Assembly (NCBI GenBank): GCA_029060025.1
Contig: JAIDUV010000008.1
Span: 1 to 64,000 of the forward strand
Direction: 5' to 3'
DNA length: 64,000 bases
From: Clostridia bacterium
GTDB taxonomy: Bacteria > Bacillota > Clostridia > Christensenellales > UBA3700
The notes below the pieces were generated by a model, which worked only from the letters and a program-made list of their open reading frames with translations, was not told where the DNA came from and searched no databases. This document shows positions 9,801 through 17,538 of the stretch, one piece after another. Numbering within the stretch: position 1 is the first letter of the stretch; each line of letters opens with the position of its first letter. A program made the position numbers and the translations under genes.

Positions 9801-10449
9801 AGACGTTAGTGGAGATGGAAATAGCAATGACTCCGCTTATATGTCGCAGCAGTCTCTACGTTACGTTGATATTTTGGGCAGAGCAGATCTGTTCCGATTT
9901 GAATTATTCCATAATGATAAATGGAATGAAAAGCAAGCGCAACAACTGCCTATGGCGAATAATATAACTTTGCCGAGCGACAGCGTAATAGGGGTGCAAG
10001 GACACGATAATATTGCGATTGCGCTGGATAAGGACAACAGAGAGGAAATATCCTTTAACTATCAAATCAACTTACTGCATAGCGCAAAAGAGGGCGACGA
10101 CGATTTTATTACGTTCCCTAATTTGTTTGGACGTAAGACAGATGATTTGAAGGTTTGTTTGTCTACACAAGAGCAGTCGCTGTTTAATGAAAACGTTAAC
10201 TTGACGAGTGCAGCAATAATAGCGAGCGTGCCGTATGAATTTGGCAAATCTGATAAAGGTAGTTTGACTATTGAATTTGGAAAGCCGAAATTTATAGATG
10301 GGGCAGACATATCCCAAGTTAAATCTATCATATTTTACCACGAGGACGACGAGACAGGAAGAGTTGCATACATAGCAAAAAACGTAGCGAAATTGACTGA
10401 CAACAAGAAATTACTGCGGTGGTATATTTTCCCGATATTCAATTCTTAA
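6826..10449 (+). CDS. Large phage tail/baseplate protein (1207 aa)
   Basis: 1207 aa, ATG directly after the previous stop. Residues about 100-135 contain 'THRIHLIEASVIAQGMHVD', matching the 'H.I.LIE..k..eg..vd' signature seen in tail hub-like proteins of gut Firmicutes phages. The rest is beta-rich with no catalytic motif I can find. It is the longest late gene; no long coiled-coil tape-measure gene exists in the window, so this may be a short-tailed phage whose tail is built largely by this protein. Its last 39 nt overlap the oppositely oriented membrane gene. Part of the interior (about 7240-8100) is visibly more AT-rich than the flanks, suggesting a domain swap. Confidence 0.6.
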   Translation: MYYWRIWQWKNGEKNEKGEYKNNTEYTDYVVAPIFIEDRLDETMDTGEIILKGMPISTKNDFPPKIKFRLERYLKEDHSDTPKKWDFVVEHDDVEEYVGCPEICTHRIHLIEASVIAQGMHVDNIALTYELQDVDLNYKVVKPNGGSVDDLLDTNSGLNINSAKKNKIIKEETRYPGNPLVIIDRNGEFINAYKYVWEANSLNGMKKIVLNHHAVNSSIITFDIPKLYIYGSKDNVDWNDEPLFQLNTITRVKKILKCNGEIVEPEPGKKFEEKEFADGSKSIYSGATNILDRDDSYCYCKDGEAKLRKIEDFEAYAEYDDFKFIYTTFPVIAKSNKNYAQQATFYTDVLSVEQLEAGYTVDYEISCVADSKYQDGMVSYYKQQYYSHYSASIGLPTKLGHCRTEKLSNEIANDIIVKAEIHCTNRADSANAPFVRKGVKYSCYDLLRKALLTCDTYLLDNTKECLDELGVTAESNGNLIEVKSMEFPIIISDDPKEDWKSRLKIAKVYETVFEQKNLWEVLIQIGYYLHAIPYLEFAEDGSDRFVLKFQQLGNTKKKDDTNNKITIFNSRNLSEYFTQYDSYMTNLFSPQNEIEEWIVPKTSDSTYLVSNDTAELQTKYSITEIIEFDIIYEGVSKPALSCLFEKSIYEILTNADPSQIVPAKGNSIYYTLGDNKIQGLSYVAPNVSVGDNLMSLKYIMQKLFGVNPSVWTQDYTFNNLCFHIKYRTQDSARITQFRPDLHKFVKNSSYEKYPHHEQFYGQQDKIVDSERFSANLWGKLIRVGNAVYQRQEQVINAADAKESGDLVMIDDEPYYVTTVENECYADVILQKVTYTKNFNQLSQIVTIPSEPRFYEVSERAKVRREVRIQEFFVLSTEDTDNTKEKNKPLFMASDKWSEFIKQLIFCKDHKLPNFAYTKFMADRLRKHVRYLMADELFPSNGFNRTGENTIEPLESKSYADCIVPLLHFPLHDGIIFEWDMDDNFKAGDYIDKDVSGDGNSNDSAYMSQQSLRYVDILGRADLFRFELFHNDKWNEKQAQQLPMANNITLPSDSVIGVQGHDNIAIALDKDNREEISFNYQINLLHSAKEGDDDFITFPNLFGRKTDDLKVCLSTQEQSLFNENVNLTSAAIIASVPYEFGKSDKGSLTIEFGKPKFIDGADISQVKSIIFYHEDDETGRVAYIAKNVAKLTDNKKLLRWYIFPIFNS

Positions 10450-10779
10450 TATTTTGATAAGATCTATAAGTTTGAATATTGTTAATGTTAGAAATGAGAA
10501 ATAAAGTAGAATAGCAAAAGTCAAACATGTAGAAGAGTACAAAATGCTATCTTTGCAAGTCTGGATAACACCATTGATAAATAGTTGGTCGTAGTTCTCA
10601 AGTTTACTTGGTTCATTCCAATCGGCAATTTCTTTAGTGTAAGCTGCTATAATGATAATATTTTGCACTAAAAAATAAATAAGTATTGCTGTGCAAATAA
10701 TCATCCAAACAATAAGCAAAGCCAACTTAAGTTTGGTTTTGCTTTTTTGTTGGGTGGTGTTTTTGCTTAAATCTTCCAT
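10411..10779 (-). CDS. Small two-TM membrane protein of unknown function, accessory phage gene
   Basis: 122 aa with AAAGGAG before ATG 10779 and its own consensus-like promoter. Residues about 17-45 (ALLIVWMIICTAILIYFLVQ) and 82-110 (LTFAILLYFSFLTLTIFKLI) are two transmembrane helices; the loop between has Cys/Asp/Glu residues. It is transcribed against the late genes and overlaps the end of the tail gene by 39 nt, the usual look of a prophage 'moron' expressed from the lysogen. A superinfection-exclusion role is plausible but only inferred. Confidence 0.7.
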   Translation of the reverse strand: MEDLSKNTTQQKSKTKLKLALLIVWMIICTAILIYFLVQNIIIIAAYTKEIADWNEPSKLENYDQLFINGVIQTCKDSILYSSTCLTFAILLYFSFLTLTIFKLIDLIKILRIEYRENIPPQ

Positions 10780-10802
10780 AATCTATTCTCCTTTATGGGA
10801 AT

Positions 10803-10831
10803 AGTATAGAAAAAAATATAGAAAAAGTCAA
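10803..10831 (-). promoter_or_regulatory. Promoter for the minus-strand membrane gene
   Basis: On the minus strand TTGACT (10831-10826), 17-nt spacer, TATACT (10808-10803), about 24 nt before ATG 10779 and just upstream of its ribosome site. A near-consensus sigma-A promoter. Confidence 0.75.
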
Positions 10832-11063
10832 TAGGGAGGAATGGAACAATGTTGTAAAATTGTAGATGAATCAGATTTATTGGAGGGGAAGTCAGCCTAT
10901 ATTTGAAAATCTGTATCACATTTCCGTTGAATATTATTAAATACGTATTATTATAATTATAGATATTCTATTCACTTTAAGATATTATATATTTGCTATA
11001 TTATCTTAATATATTACATATATAGACAAAATATATATAAATATATAAAGTAAAATAAAAGTG
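10832..11063. other. AT-rich intergenic region with a long palindrome
   Basis: No gene seen. It is nearly pure A/T from 10920. An inverted repeat TTAAGATA... (10977-10991) against ...TATCTTAA (10997-11009) lies about 55 nt upstream of the ImmA promoter and could be an operator or a terminator. A 21-codon frame at 10841 has a ribosome site touching its ATG and is not convincing. Confidence 0.5.
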
Positions 11064-11092
11064 TTGACAAAATAAATTGTAAATGTGATAAT
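11064..11092 (+). promoter_or_regulatory. Promoter of the ImmA/membrane-protein pair
   Basis: TTGACA (11064-11069), 17-nt spacer, GATAAT (11087-11092), with an upstream TG. Transcription should begin near 11099, which places the GTG candidate at 11111 too close to the 5' end and favours the ATG at 11138. Confidence 0.75.
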
Positions 11093-11137
11093 ATAGGAGA
11101 ATAAAGTAACGTGAATTTTGAGGGACGGTATAGACTA

Positions 11138-11746
11138 ATGATGAAAGTTGCAGTTAAGAGAAGGGCTGAATTGGAAACAATCGTTAAAGATTTTTGTCTA
11201 CAGAATAAACTCAATATGAAAGAAGATTTATTTAAAGAGTTAAATAAAATAGGCTTTTTAGTGTATGGAGTTAAATTTCGGAAACAATTATCCGGAATGA
11301 TTTTAGTCAATGAATATGCCGATAAGATAGAGGATTTTGAGTCAAACAAATTAATTTTTTATAATGATAGATTTGATGTTTATAATGTAAGATTTGTTGT
11401 TTTGCATGAATTGGCTCATTACATATATGACAAGTATGAAAATAAAAATCAGAAATTGACTATTGCAATGCGTGATCATACAGTAGGATATTCTAATAAT
11501 ATAGACGAACAAGAAAAAGATTATATGGCTGCGGCTATGTTAATCCCGCTTGTGGAATTAGATGAAAGAGTTAGAGTATATGAGGAGAACAAAAATCCAA
11601 ATGGTCAACGTGTTAGATTATCGTGTGATGAATTGAAAAACGACGATTACTTTGTACAATCAATACAACGTGAATACAGAGTTGATGCGACCTTAGTGAG
11701 TAGAAGAATTGAAGAATTGTTTGACGAGAAAGGGGTTGTATATTAA
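11138..11746 (+). CDS. ImmA/IrrE-family zinc metallopeptidase
   Basis: 202 aa from ATG 11138 with GAGGGA 12 nt upstream; a GTG at 11111 would add 9 residues but its ribosome site lies at or before the predicted transcription start. HELAH at residues 90-94 is the HExxH zinc motif, and 'DYMAAAMLIP' matches the conserved 'ANxFAAxLLMP' helix after the motif. Family members cleave phage or ICE repressors (ImmR) or act in stress responses. Unusually there is no Xre repressor beside it; the partner gene, 2 nt downstream, is a membrane protein. A possible toxin-protease or anti-phage module carried by the phage; the substrate is unknown. Confidence 0.85.
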   Translation: MMKVAVKRRAELETIVKDFCLQNKLNMKEDLFKELNKIGFLVYGVKFRKQLSGMILVNEYADKIEDFESNKLIFYNDRFDVYNVRFVVLHELAHYIYDKYENKNQKLTIAMRDHTVGYSNNIDEQEKDYMAAAMLIPLVELDERVRVYEENKNPNGQRVRLSCDELKNDDYFVQSIQREYRVDATLVSRRIEELFDEKGVVY

Positions 11747-11748
11747 GA

Positions 11749-12276
11749 ATGAAGCAAAATAAAACTAATAATCAAGAACTGCAATTTAACAATCTTCTTA
11801 ATGATATTGTTGATATAAATGTAGAACCTACAGCATCTGAAGACGGGGTAACGCCTATTGATGATAGAGACAAAGAATACACTAAACTAATCAGGGCGTA
11901 TGGTTATTTTTATTCTGAAAAGAATAAAATAAATATTGAACTCAGAAAAAAGTTTTTTCGTTACAGTTTTGCCTTACTTGCAATGCTTATATTAGGGATG
12001 ATAGTTGTTGCTGTAGTTATTTGTTTTAAAGTTCAAAACGCAGTAGCAATTGCCGCAGGTATAGTTTCTAGTATTGCGGCTCTTGCAACATCTTTATTGA
12101 TTCTCCCAAGAATAATAGGGGAGTACTTGTTTCCTAAAAATGAAGATGAATATATTAGAGATATGATTTGTGAAATGCGTAATGCCGATGAGCATCGAAG
12201 AGATTCTGAAAAGGGAATTCCGAAGCAGGAAAGTAAGACATCAACAGAACAAGTTTACAAGGATAAAAGTAAATAA
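11749..12276 (+). CDS. Two-TM membrane protein paired with ImmA, TRADD-N-associated-like
   Basis: 175 aa, starting 2 nt after the protease gene. Residues 1-65 are polar and helical (YTKLIRAYGYFYSEKNKINI); transmembrane helices at about 71-93 and 97-120; a short cytosolic tail of charged residues follows. The layout (N-terminal helix, two TMs separated by a tight turn, 'IIGEYLFPKNEDEYI') resembles the small membrane proteins described with prokaryotic TRADD-N and other conflict effectors, though I cannot confirm the family. Together with the protease it could form a sensor-effector pair: proteolysis releasing or silencing a pore protein. That is inference from co-location. Confidence 0.6.
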   Translation: MKQNKTNNQELQFNNLLNDIVDINVEPTASEDGVTPIDDRDKEYTKLIRAYGYFYSEKNKINIELRKKFFRYSFALLAMLILGMIVVAVVICFKVQNAVAIAAGIVSSIAALATSLLILPRIIGEYLFPKNEDEYIRDMICEMRNADEHRRDSEKGIPKQESKTSTEQVYKDKSK

Positions 12277-12312
12277 AACATAATCACAAAAGACAAAGGG
12301 GATACCCAAAAC

Positions 12313-12342
12313 AAAAAGACAGTTTTCGGACTGTCTTTTTTT
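12313..12342 (+). terminator. Intrinsic terminator after the ImmA/membrane pair
   Basis: AAAAAGACAGT (12313-12323), 6-nt loop, ACTGTCTTTTT (12330-12340) then TT: a textbook stem plus T tract. It isolates the accessory block from the fiber gene. Confidence 0.9.
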
Positions 12343-12372
12343 ATACACAAAATAATTTTAGGAGGATATTTA

Positions 12373-14217
12373 ATGAAACAAATTCAGCAACTGCGCTGTA
12401 TCGCGCTCAAACTTGGCGTCAGCGGTACAGCGTTACCTATTTCGGTAACGCGTTTATACAAAGGAAGTTATGGCTTTGTAAAGTTGAAAGTCTATGTGCC
12501 AAAGACGCAAAATACAGAGGCACCGTTGTGTACAGCGTTCTGCACCACAACCGACGAACTCGGTAGAGAAGAGATTAGTAGCAAAAACTACAATTTGATT
12601 TACGTCGGCGAATGCGACTTGGAGGGCAAGAGTTATTTGCTTTTTGAAACGCTTTTGCCCAAAGAGTTTACACAAAAAGAAACCTCGCCTAATGGACTTA
12701 AAATCACGTTCAATTACTTTGATACCGCGATAACCACCGACAAACGTGGCGAGGCTTTACTCGATGAAAACGGAGTGCCAAAACGCCACGCAACTGACCT
12801 GCTTGTGTCAAGTACGTATACAACTACGGTGCATCCGGGAGGTTGGAATAACGAAGATGTAGAACTAAATATTAAATCATCCGAAGCGGCGCAAATAGGC
12901 GAGAACACTCGCAATATAAGCGAAATGCAAGACGATATTCTAGGGCTACGAGCCGAAGATCGAGTAATCAAAGACGATCTTGCAAAAGAAGTTAAGCGAG
13001 CAAGCGATGCTGAAGAGGAACTTAACGAGAAGATTGGGGAGTTATCAAGAGGAGCAATCAAACTTGGACAAGATGTTGAGCAAATCAGCAATGCTATTGG
13101 ACAAATAGAAGATAAAGCAAAGGAAGCCGTAGAAACCGCTGAGGGAGCAAGCAAAACAGCAAGTGAACTTGCAGACAGTATAGCCCAAGCAAACGCGACA
13201 GCAGACGAAGCAAATAAAAAGGCAAATACTGCGGTTGAAGTAGCCACCAATATGGAAGCAACTGTGGGAATTATATCAAAAGATATAAGTGAATATAAAG
13301 AACAAATTGACGGAAAGGTCGCTGACCTTGAAAAGAATATTGTTCAAGGAAGTGGCGGTAGCAATGTACTCATAAATGGTAAGCCACAGGCGCAAATTGA
13401 GTTTACGAGTGACCCACAAAGTCAGTTAGATAATAAGACCGATACTTTAATTTTGAACAATAAAACGACTTTAATTGAAAAGGTAAAGGAGTTGTTCAAG
13501 ATTTATAGGGACAGCCTAATAGGAACGGAAGACGAAATAAGCGACGAAGACCTTGAAAAACTATATCAAGAAATGGAGCAAGCGCCATTATCTGAATTAT
13601 GCGAATTTTATTTAGAGTTGCAAACGATGATGTTTTACCCAAAAAGTTTGGGGGGTTTGGGATATTTAGATACACAAAAAATTGAAGCATTATGCGGTAC
13701 GACATATTTCAAAACAATAGGCAGTCATTCAAAAGAGGACGGCGATTTTAATATGCTTCATATAGATATACCATCAGACCAAAAGCAGATAAATATAATA
13801 ATGTTTGATGAGCAGTCAGAAAGTGCGAAAGAGGGGCATATTAGAATTGTAGATACAAAGGATTTAGCAGAATCAGCATATTGGACAGAAGGAAGTGCCA
13901 ATATTCAACTTTCTAACTATGGCGTATATATGGTTGAGTTTTACAAATATGATACTAGTAATCCTCGTTTTCATGTTTGTTCTCTTTGTTCTTATTATGG
14001 ATCAGGGATGCAAGCCATTCACAAAACTGAATCGTTTGCGCCACAAATAGTAAGAATAGCAGATGCAAGTGGTTATCCAACTACATATAGATATGCAAAG
14101 GCATATCCATATAGAGATAAAGAGGATGAATTACTTAAAATTCATTTAGAGTTTTTGGATAATAACGAAACAATTTCGATAATCCCACACATAGTAAGAT
14201 ACTATCAAATAGTGTAA
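12373..14217 (+). CDS. Phage tail fiber / receptor-binding protein with BppU-like N-terminus
   Basis: 614 aa, ribosome site AGGAGG. Residues 1-170 have the layout of BppU-like baseplate attachment domains (short strands, 'TRLYKGSYGFVKLKVYVP', 'STYTTTVHPGGWN'). Residues about 185-330 form a long coiled coil (repeating Glu/Lys/Ala heptads such as EQISNAIGQIEDKAKEAVE), expected to trimerise. The C-terminal 280 residues (HIDIPSDQKQINIIMF onwards) should be the globular, receptor-contacting tip. Codon use and base composition change near 13660, consistent with tip swapping. Confidence 0.75.
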   Translation: MKQIQQLRCIALKLGVSGTALPISVTRLYKGSYGFVKLKVYVPKTQNTEAPLCTAFCTTTDELGREEISSKNYNLIYVGECDLEGKSYLLFETLLPKEFTQKETSPNGLKITFNYFDTAITTDKRGEALLDENGVPKRHATDLLVSSTYTTTVHPGGWNNEDVELNIKSSEAAQIGENTRNISEMQDDILGLRAEDRVIKDDLAKEVKRASDAEEELNEKIGELSRGAIKLGQDVEQISNAIGQIEDKAKEAVETAEGASKTASELADSIAQANATADEANKKANTAVEVATNMEATVGIISKDISEYKEQIDGKVADLEKNIVQGSGGSNVLINGKPQAQIEFTSDPQSQLDNKTDTLILNNKTTLIEKVKELFKIYRDSLIGTEDEISDEDLEKLYQEMEQAPLSELCEFYLELQTMMFYPKSLGGLGYLDTQKIEALCGTTYFKTIGSHSKEDGDFNMLHIDIPSDQKQINIIMFDEQSESAKEGHIRIVDTKDLAESAYWTEGSANIQLSNYGVYMVEFYKYDTSNPRFHVCSLCSYYGSGMQAIHKTESFAPQIVRIADASGYPTTYRYAKAYPYRDKEDELLKIHLEFLDNNETISIIPHIVRYYQIV

Positions 14218-14227
14218 GGAGCAAAAA

Positions 14228-14641
14228 ATGATAGATTTGAAAAAGTTGATAAATAAAGCACAAATAGCAAATAATGAGAAAAGTGCAGTATTGTATTGGA
14301 ATAAAGATATATGCGGTTTTGAGCCACAACAAAACAAAGAAGAAACGCTTTTGCCATATTCAAAAGAGCAAGTCAACGAAATGCTTTCACAAGGCATTGC
14401 AGTTGCAGGCGCAGACGGTAGACCCATCGTAGTGCCAAGACCCGAACCAACGGCAGAGCAAAGGCAAGCGCAGTATAAGAGACGTGTGGACGAACTCATA
14501 CGCTCCAAATACACGCTTTCGCAAGAGTTGGCAATTATACGTCAGCAAGCCACAAAGAGCGAGGAATACCAAGCATACTTCGATTACTGCGAAGAGTGCA
14601 AGGCAATAGCAAAAGCGGAGGTGTATGGCAATGAAGTATGA
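14228..14641 (+). CDS. Phage tail-fiber-associated protein (XkdW-like C-terminus)
   Basis: 137 aa. The C-terminal region (VDELIRSKYTLSQELAIIRQ, then 'YFDYCEECKAIAKAEV') is the short helical motif often found in small proteins after tail fibers in Firmicutes phages. The N-terminus carries an 'ILYWNKDICGF'-type strand and a Pro-rich linker. Overlaps the next gene by 11 nt. Probably a tail accessory or fiber assembly protein. Confidence 0.6.
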   Translation: MIDLKKLINKAQIANNEKSAVLYWNKDICGFEPQQNKEETLLPYSKEQVNEMLSQGIAVAGADGRPIVVPRPEPTAEQRQAQYKRRVDELIRSKYTLSQELAIIRQQATKSEEYQAYFDYCEECKAIAKAEVYGNEV

Positions 14642-15263
14642 ACTAATAAAAAACTCAAACGCAGGAGTAATAATTGACCCGACGCCAATACTTCTAGATA
14701 TTAAGGACACTTTTAAGGTGTCTTTTGTTTTACCCGAAGAGAGCGCATATATAGCGCTTTTTAGAGGCGAGGACAATGTGGAGTACAAAGTTGTCATAAA
14801 AGACAGCGTGGCTTTAGTGCCTAAGCAGTTATTCAAGAAAGAGCAGAGAGTTGGGCTGACGGTGTGCCAAGTAGACGGCGAAAAAATGATACACGCTTGG
14901 GAGTGCCATTCTTTGAGGATAGGCGCTTTTCTTTATCTAAGGCAAACGCAATGGCAAATCACAGCAGCAGTGGATGACAAAGAGATATACGCGCGTATTG
15001 CTGAACTTGAAAAAAGTCACGCGGAAACGCAAACTGCGTTTAAAACGCTACAAGCCGAGAATACGCGCTGTATGGACGAATGTAGCAAGACTGCCCGAGA
15101 ACACGCCGAGCAAGTCGCTGAACTTACAAAGACGCTTGTAAGCGTTAAAAAGGCAAACGAAACGCTTGCCGATAGATACAACAAGGCAATAAAGGTCATC
15201 AATGACCTTTCGGAGCGAGTAAAGGCGCTCGAAAAAAACTACGACCCTACTATAATCAAATAA
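14631..15263 (+). CDS. Phage tail protein with coiled-coil C-terminus
   Basis: 210 aa from ATG 14631; another ATG at 14625 is only 3 nt from the GGAGG site, whereas 14631 is at a normal 9 nt. The N-terminal 100 residues are beta-rich (FKVSFVLPEESAYIALF, EYKVVIKDSVALVP), like a small tail-tip domain; residues 115-205 form a coiled coil (ELEKSHAETQTAFKTLQAEN; VKKANETLADRYNKAIKV). No enzyme motif. Likely part of the adsorption apparatus. Confidence 0.6.
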   Translation: MKYELIKNSNAGVIIDPTPILLDIKDTFKVSFVLPEESAYIALFRGEDNVEYKVVIKDSVALVPKQLFKKEQRVGLTVCQVDGEKMIHAWECHSLRIGAFLYLRQTQWQITAAVDDKEIYARIAELEKSHAETQTAFKTLQAENTRCMDECSKTAREHAEQVAELTKTLVSVKKANETLADRYNKAIKVINDLSERVKALEKNYDPTIIK

Positions 15264-15281
15264 ATTTTGGAGGTATTAAAA

Positions 15282-15830
15282 ATGGACTATGTATGGGAAT
15301 TAATACAGCCTTACGTTATGGCTGTACTTGCAACATTATGCAGCAGTGGTGTTGTCACTCTTATCGTGCGCGCAGTAGTTAACAAGATATTAAACAAGAA
15401 TAGCGCAATGCTCGATAAAACTTACAACATCGAAAAAATCAGCAAGTTGGTCGCCGACAAGTTGGCAGGCAAGACAATGAACATTGACGTCACAGCCGTG
15501 ACTGAAAAGTCATTGAAGAAGACCACGAAACAACTCGATGAGCGTATCGAAAAGGTGGAGAGCATAGGCAACTCGCACACGGCAATTCTAATCGCAATGG
15601 CAAAGGGAATTATTAAACTAAAAGCGTTGAGCGAAGATGAAAAAGAGGAAATTGCAAGCGCTGTGCAGTTGCTTGAGAAAGGCTACAAACCACCCGAAAT
15701 TGAGGAAATTATGACGGTCAAACTTGCGCCGATTGAATTAGGGCAAGATGAATTTGAGATAACAGAGGCTGGAGGCGAAGAATCAGACAGCGAAAGTGGC
15801 GGCGTGAATTTTGGAGGGCTTGACGAATAA
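15282..15830 (+). CDS. Holin-like phage membrane protein
   Basis: 182 aa from ATG 15282, which has TTGGAGG at 8 nt; the upstream TTG overlaps that site. One TM helix at residues 10-33 (YVMAVLATLCSSGVVTLIV), then a helical cytosolic part with a coiled-coil-like centre and an acidic tail (EESDSESGGVNFGG). Single-TM phage proteins at this location are commonly holins or spanin-like; no endolysin gene is nearby, so the call is cautious. Overlaps the next gene by 1 nt. Confidence 0.5.
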   Translation: MDYVWELIQPYVMAVLATLCSSGVVTLIVRAVVNKILNKNSAMLDKTYNIEKISKLVADKLAGKTMNIDVTAVTEKSLKKTTKQLDERIEKVESIGNSHTAILIAMAKGIIKLKALSEDEKEEIASAVQLLEKGYKPPEIEEIMTVKLAPIELGQDEFEITEAGGEESDSESGGVNFGGLDE

Positions 15831-16345
15831 TGAAGATGACAAAAAATAGGTTGGTCTTTTTCATTTTGCACGTTTTGTTCTCGGCAGTTGTACCGCTTGC
15901 GTTAATAATTGTTCGATACAGCACTATTGACAATACTAAGGCCGCGGTTGGTTTTAAGGTTTCAATAACAGGCATTATGCTTTTGATTTTTGTTTTTTGG
16001 ACGATTAAGAAATTATTTGTTGATAAAAAACTATCCGATCTCAAAGCACAAAAAAGCGTAATGCTTGCTAATTTGAAAACCAAGCAAGATCCTGCCGAAC
16101 TCGCTGCGCTTGAGAAAGAATTGAAGAGTATAAACACGCTTGAAGTTGTATTCGGCTCAATCATACCATTGCTATTTATAGTGGTGGCAATTATAGCATT
16201 CAAAGCCCTTGAAGCACAACTTGTAAAACTATCGGCTACGTTAGGCTATATAGGCATAAGTTACGCTATAGGGTTGATATTCAACATATTATACTCGCGC
16301 GAAATACACGCGAAAAACGGAGGAGAAGACAATGGCAATGAATAA
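15830..16345 (+). CDS. Phage multi-TM membrane protein
   Basis: 171 aa; ATG overlaps the previous stop (TAATG). Hydrophobic segments at about 7-28, 43-62, 108-128 and 136-156, separated by a Lys-rich cytosolic helix pair (KLSDLKAQKSVMLANLKTKQ). Unknown family. Coupled to another four-TM protein, with which it overlaps by 14 nt; together they sit where lysis genes are expected and may form the actual holin pair or a host-membrane exclusion device. Confidence 0.55.
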   Translation: MKMTKNRLVFFILHVLFSAVVPLALIIVRYSTIDNTKAAVGFKVSITGIMLLIFVFWTIKKLFVDKKLSDLKAQKSVMLANLKTKQDPAELAALEKELKSINTLEVVFGSIIPLLFIVVAIIAFKALEAQLVKLSATLGYIGISYAIGLIFNILYSREIHAKNGGEDNGNE

Positions 16346-17255
16346 CAACAAAGAGAGTTTGGAGAAATTGCTTGCGGTAAAAAACAAATTCAACTACCGT
16401 CAATTCTTTATGATTGCGGTTTTAATATTTGCCACCGCCGCTGATATACTAATAGACTATGTTCAAGCAGGTTTTAATCCGTCAATATTTAAAGACCCTG
16501 CGTATTGGATAATGCTCGGGTTGACGTGCCTATCCGTCATATTGGTAACGCTCTCGGTTCGCGACTTCTTTCGAGAAAAAGAATTGAGAGAGAATTCGGA
16601 CGTCGTTGCCGTTCAACGACAAATTGACATTGCTCACTCCGAGTTGATGAAACGGAACTTGACAACGCACTTTGCAGAGTATGTGGACGATATAAACGAT
16701 AAACGTAAACGTGACGCTTACAAAGCATACATACAATATAAGATGTCCAAATGCAGGAGAGATAAATGGCGCAAAAAGTGGCAAACATTACTTGATAGGG
16801 CGGATAATGATATTGAGTATTTGCCAGTAAGAGGAAACTTGATTGAAGTATCTAAAGTTTGTTATATTAAGTTTAACCGCGTGCGCATAGCAACGATTTT
16901 CAGTCGAACAGATAGAAATAAGAGTGACGATGAGAATATGGAGGCGAACGAACAAGCGCATATCAATGAGTTGATATTCCGTAAGTTGTTTACTCTTATT
17001 TCATTTTCGATTGCATTGAGTACGCTGTTCTTTGAACCAAATGCGTTTGCGGTTTCGATTTTAATTAACACCTTTTCCAAACTATTTCGCACTGCAATGA
17101 GTATATATCTTGGAGCGAGTGATGGACAAGCATTTGTAAAAGGTACATTACTATCCAAAATGAATTTGCGCCTTGACTTTATTCAAAAGTTCCTTGAGAA
17201 AGAGAAATCTAAATCAGAAGTAAAACAAGTTGACGCAGAGGGGACGGCTGAATAA
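16332..17255 (+). CDS. Phage multi-TM membrane protein with cytosolic helical domain
   Basis: 307 aa, ATG 16332 after GGAGGAG. TMs at about 22-42 and 57-78, then a charged helical domain (about 80-215, rich in Arg/Lys/Tyr), and two more hydrophobic helices at about 218-265. The C-terminus is Lys/Glu-rich. The gene ends the rightward late operon and is followed by a terminator. No family recognised; large size makes a simple holin unlikely. Confidence 0.55.
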   Translation: MAMNNNKESLEKLLAVKNKFNYRQFFMIAVLIFATAADILIDYVQAGFNPSIFKDPAYWIMLGLTCLSVILVTLSVRDFFREKELRENSDVVAVQRQIDIAHSELMKRNLTTHFAEYVDDINDKRKRDAYKAYIQYKMSKCRRDKWRKKWQTLLDRADNDIEYLPVRGNLIEVSKVCYIKFNRVRIATIFSRTDRNKSDDENMEANEQAHINELIFRKLFTLISFSIALSTLFFEPNAFAVSILINTFSKLFRTAMSIYLGASDGQAFVKGTLLSKMNLRLDFIQKFLEKEKSKSEVKQVDAEGTAE

Positions 17256-17302
17256 TCATCTGTCTTTTTTCGCTAATATAATATGGATATAATAATTATT
17301 AA

Positions 17303-17337
17303 TAAAGAAAGGCTACTTATCGGTAGCCTTTTCTTTT
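17303..17337 (+). terminator. Terminator of the phage late operon
   Basis: AAAGGCTAC (17308-17316), 6-nt loop, GTAGCCTTT (17323-17331) followed by TCTTTT. It lies between the late genes and the convergent recombinase. Confidence 0.85.
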
Positions 17338-17408
17338 ATCTCTCAAGGAACATTCCAACTACGCCGTCGACAACTATTAAGCGTAAGGGGTTCGTATTTG
17401 AGAGGTAG

Positions 17409-17538
17409 TGGCAGAGAGAGGGATTTGTAAGGAGCGGAGCGACGGAATAGCGAACTTGTGAGCGTCACAATTTCGGTAAACCGAACTCTCGCAAAAGCAA
17501 AAGCATATCTGCCGATATGCTTTTTAATGGCAGAGAGT
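17409..17538. repeat. Two partial copies of the tRNA-Ser 3' end near the recombinase
   Basis: TGGCAGAGAG-AGGGATTTG (17409-17427) equals the tRNA-Ser 3' end at 40982 apart from a missing TG, and TAATGGCAGAGAGT (17525-17538) is identical over 14 nt to 40979-40992, both in the same orientation. The second copy lies inside the last codons of the recombinase gene. They may be attachment-site relics of an integration at the tRNA, or chance. The stretch also holds a stem-loop (about 17501-17524, AAGCATATC/GATATGCTT) and GGAGCGGAGCGACG at 17431. Confidence 0.4.

Noticed and set aside
10841..10906. A 21-codon frame starting MEQCCKIVDESDLL
   Set aside because: The AGGAGG site touches the ATG and no following coding context exists.
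15282..17255. Complete lysis cassette
   Set aside because: Membrane proteins are present but no endolysin or amidase gene can be seen in the phage part of the window.
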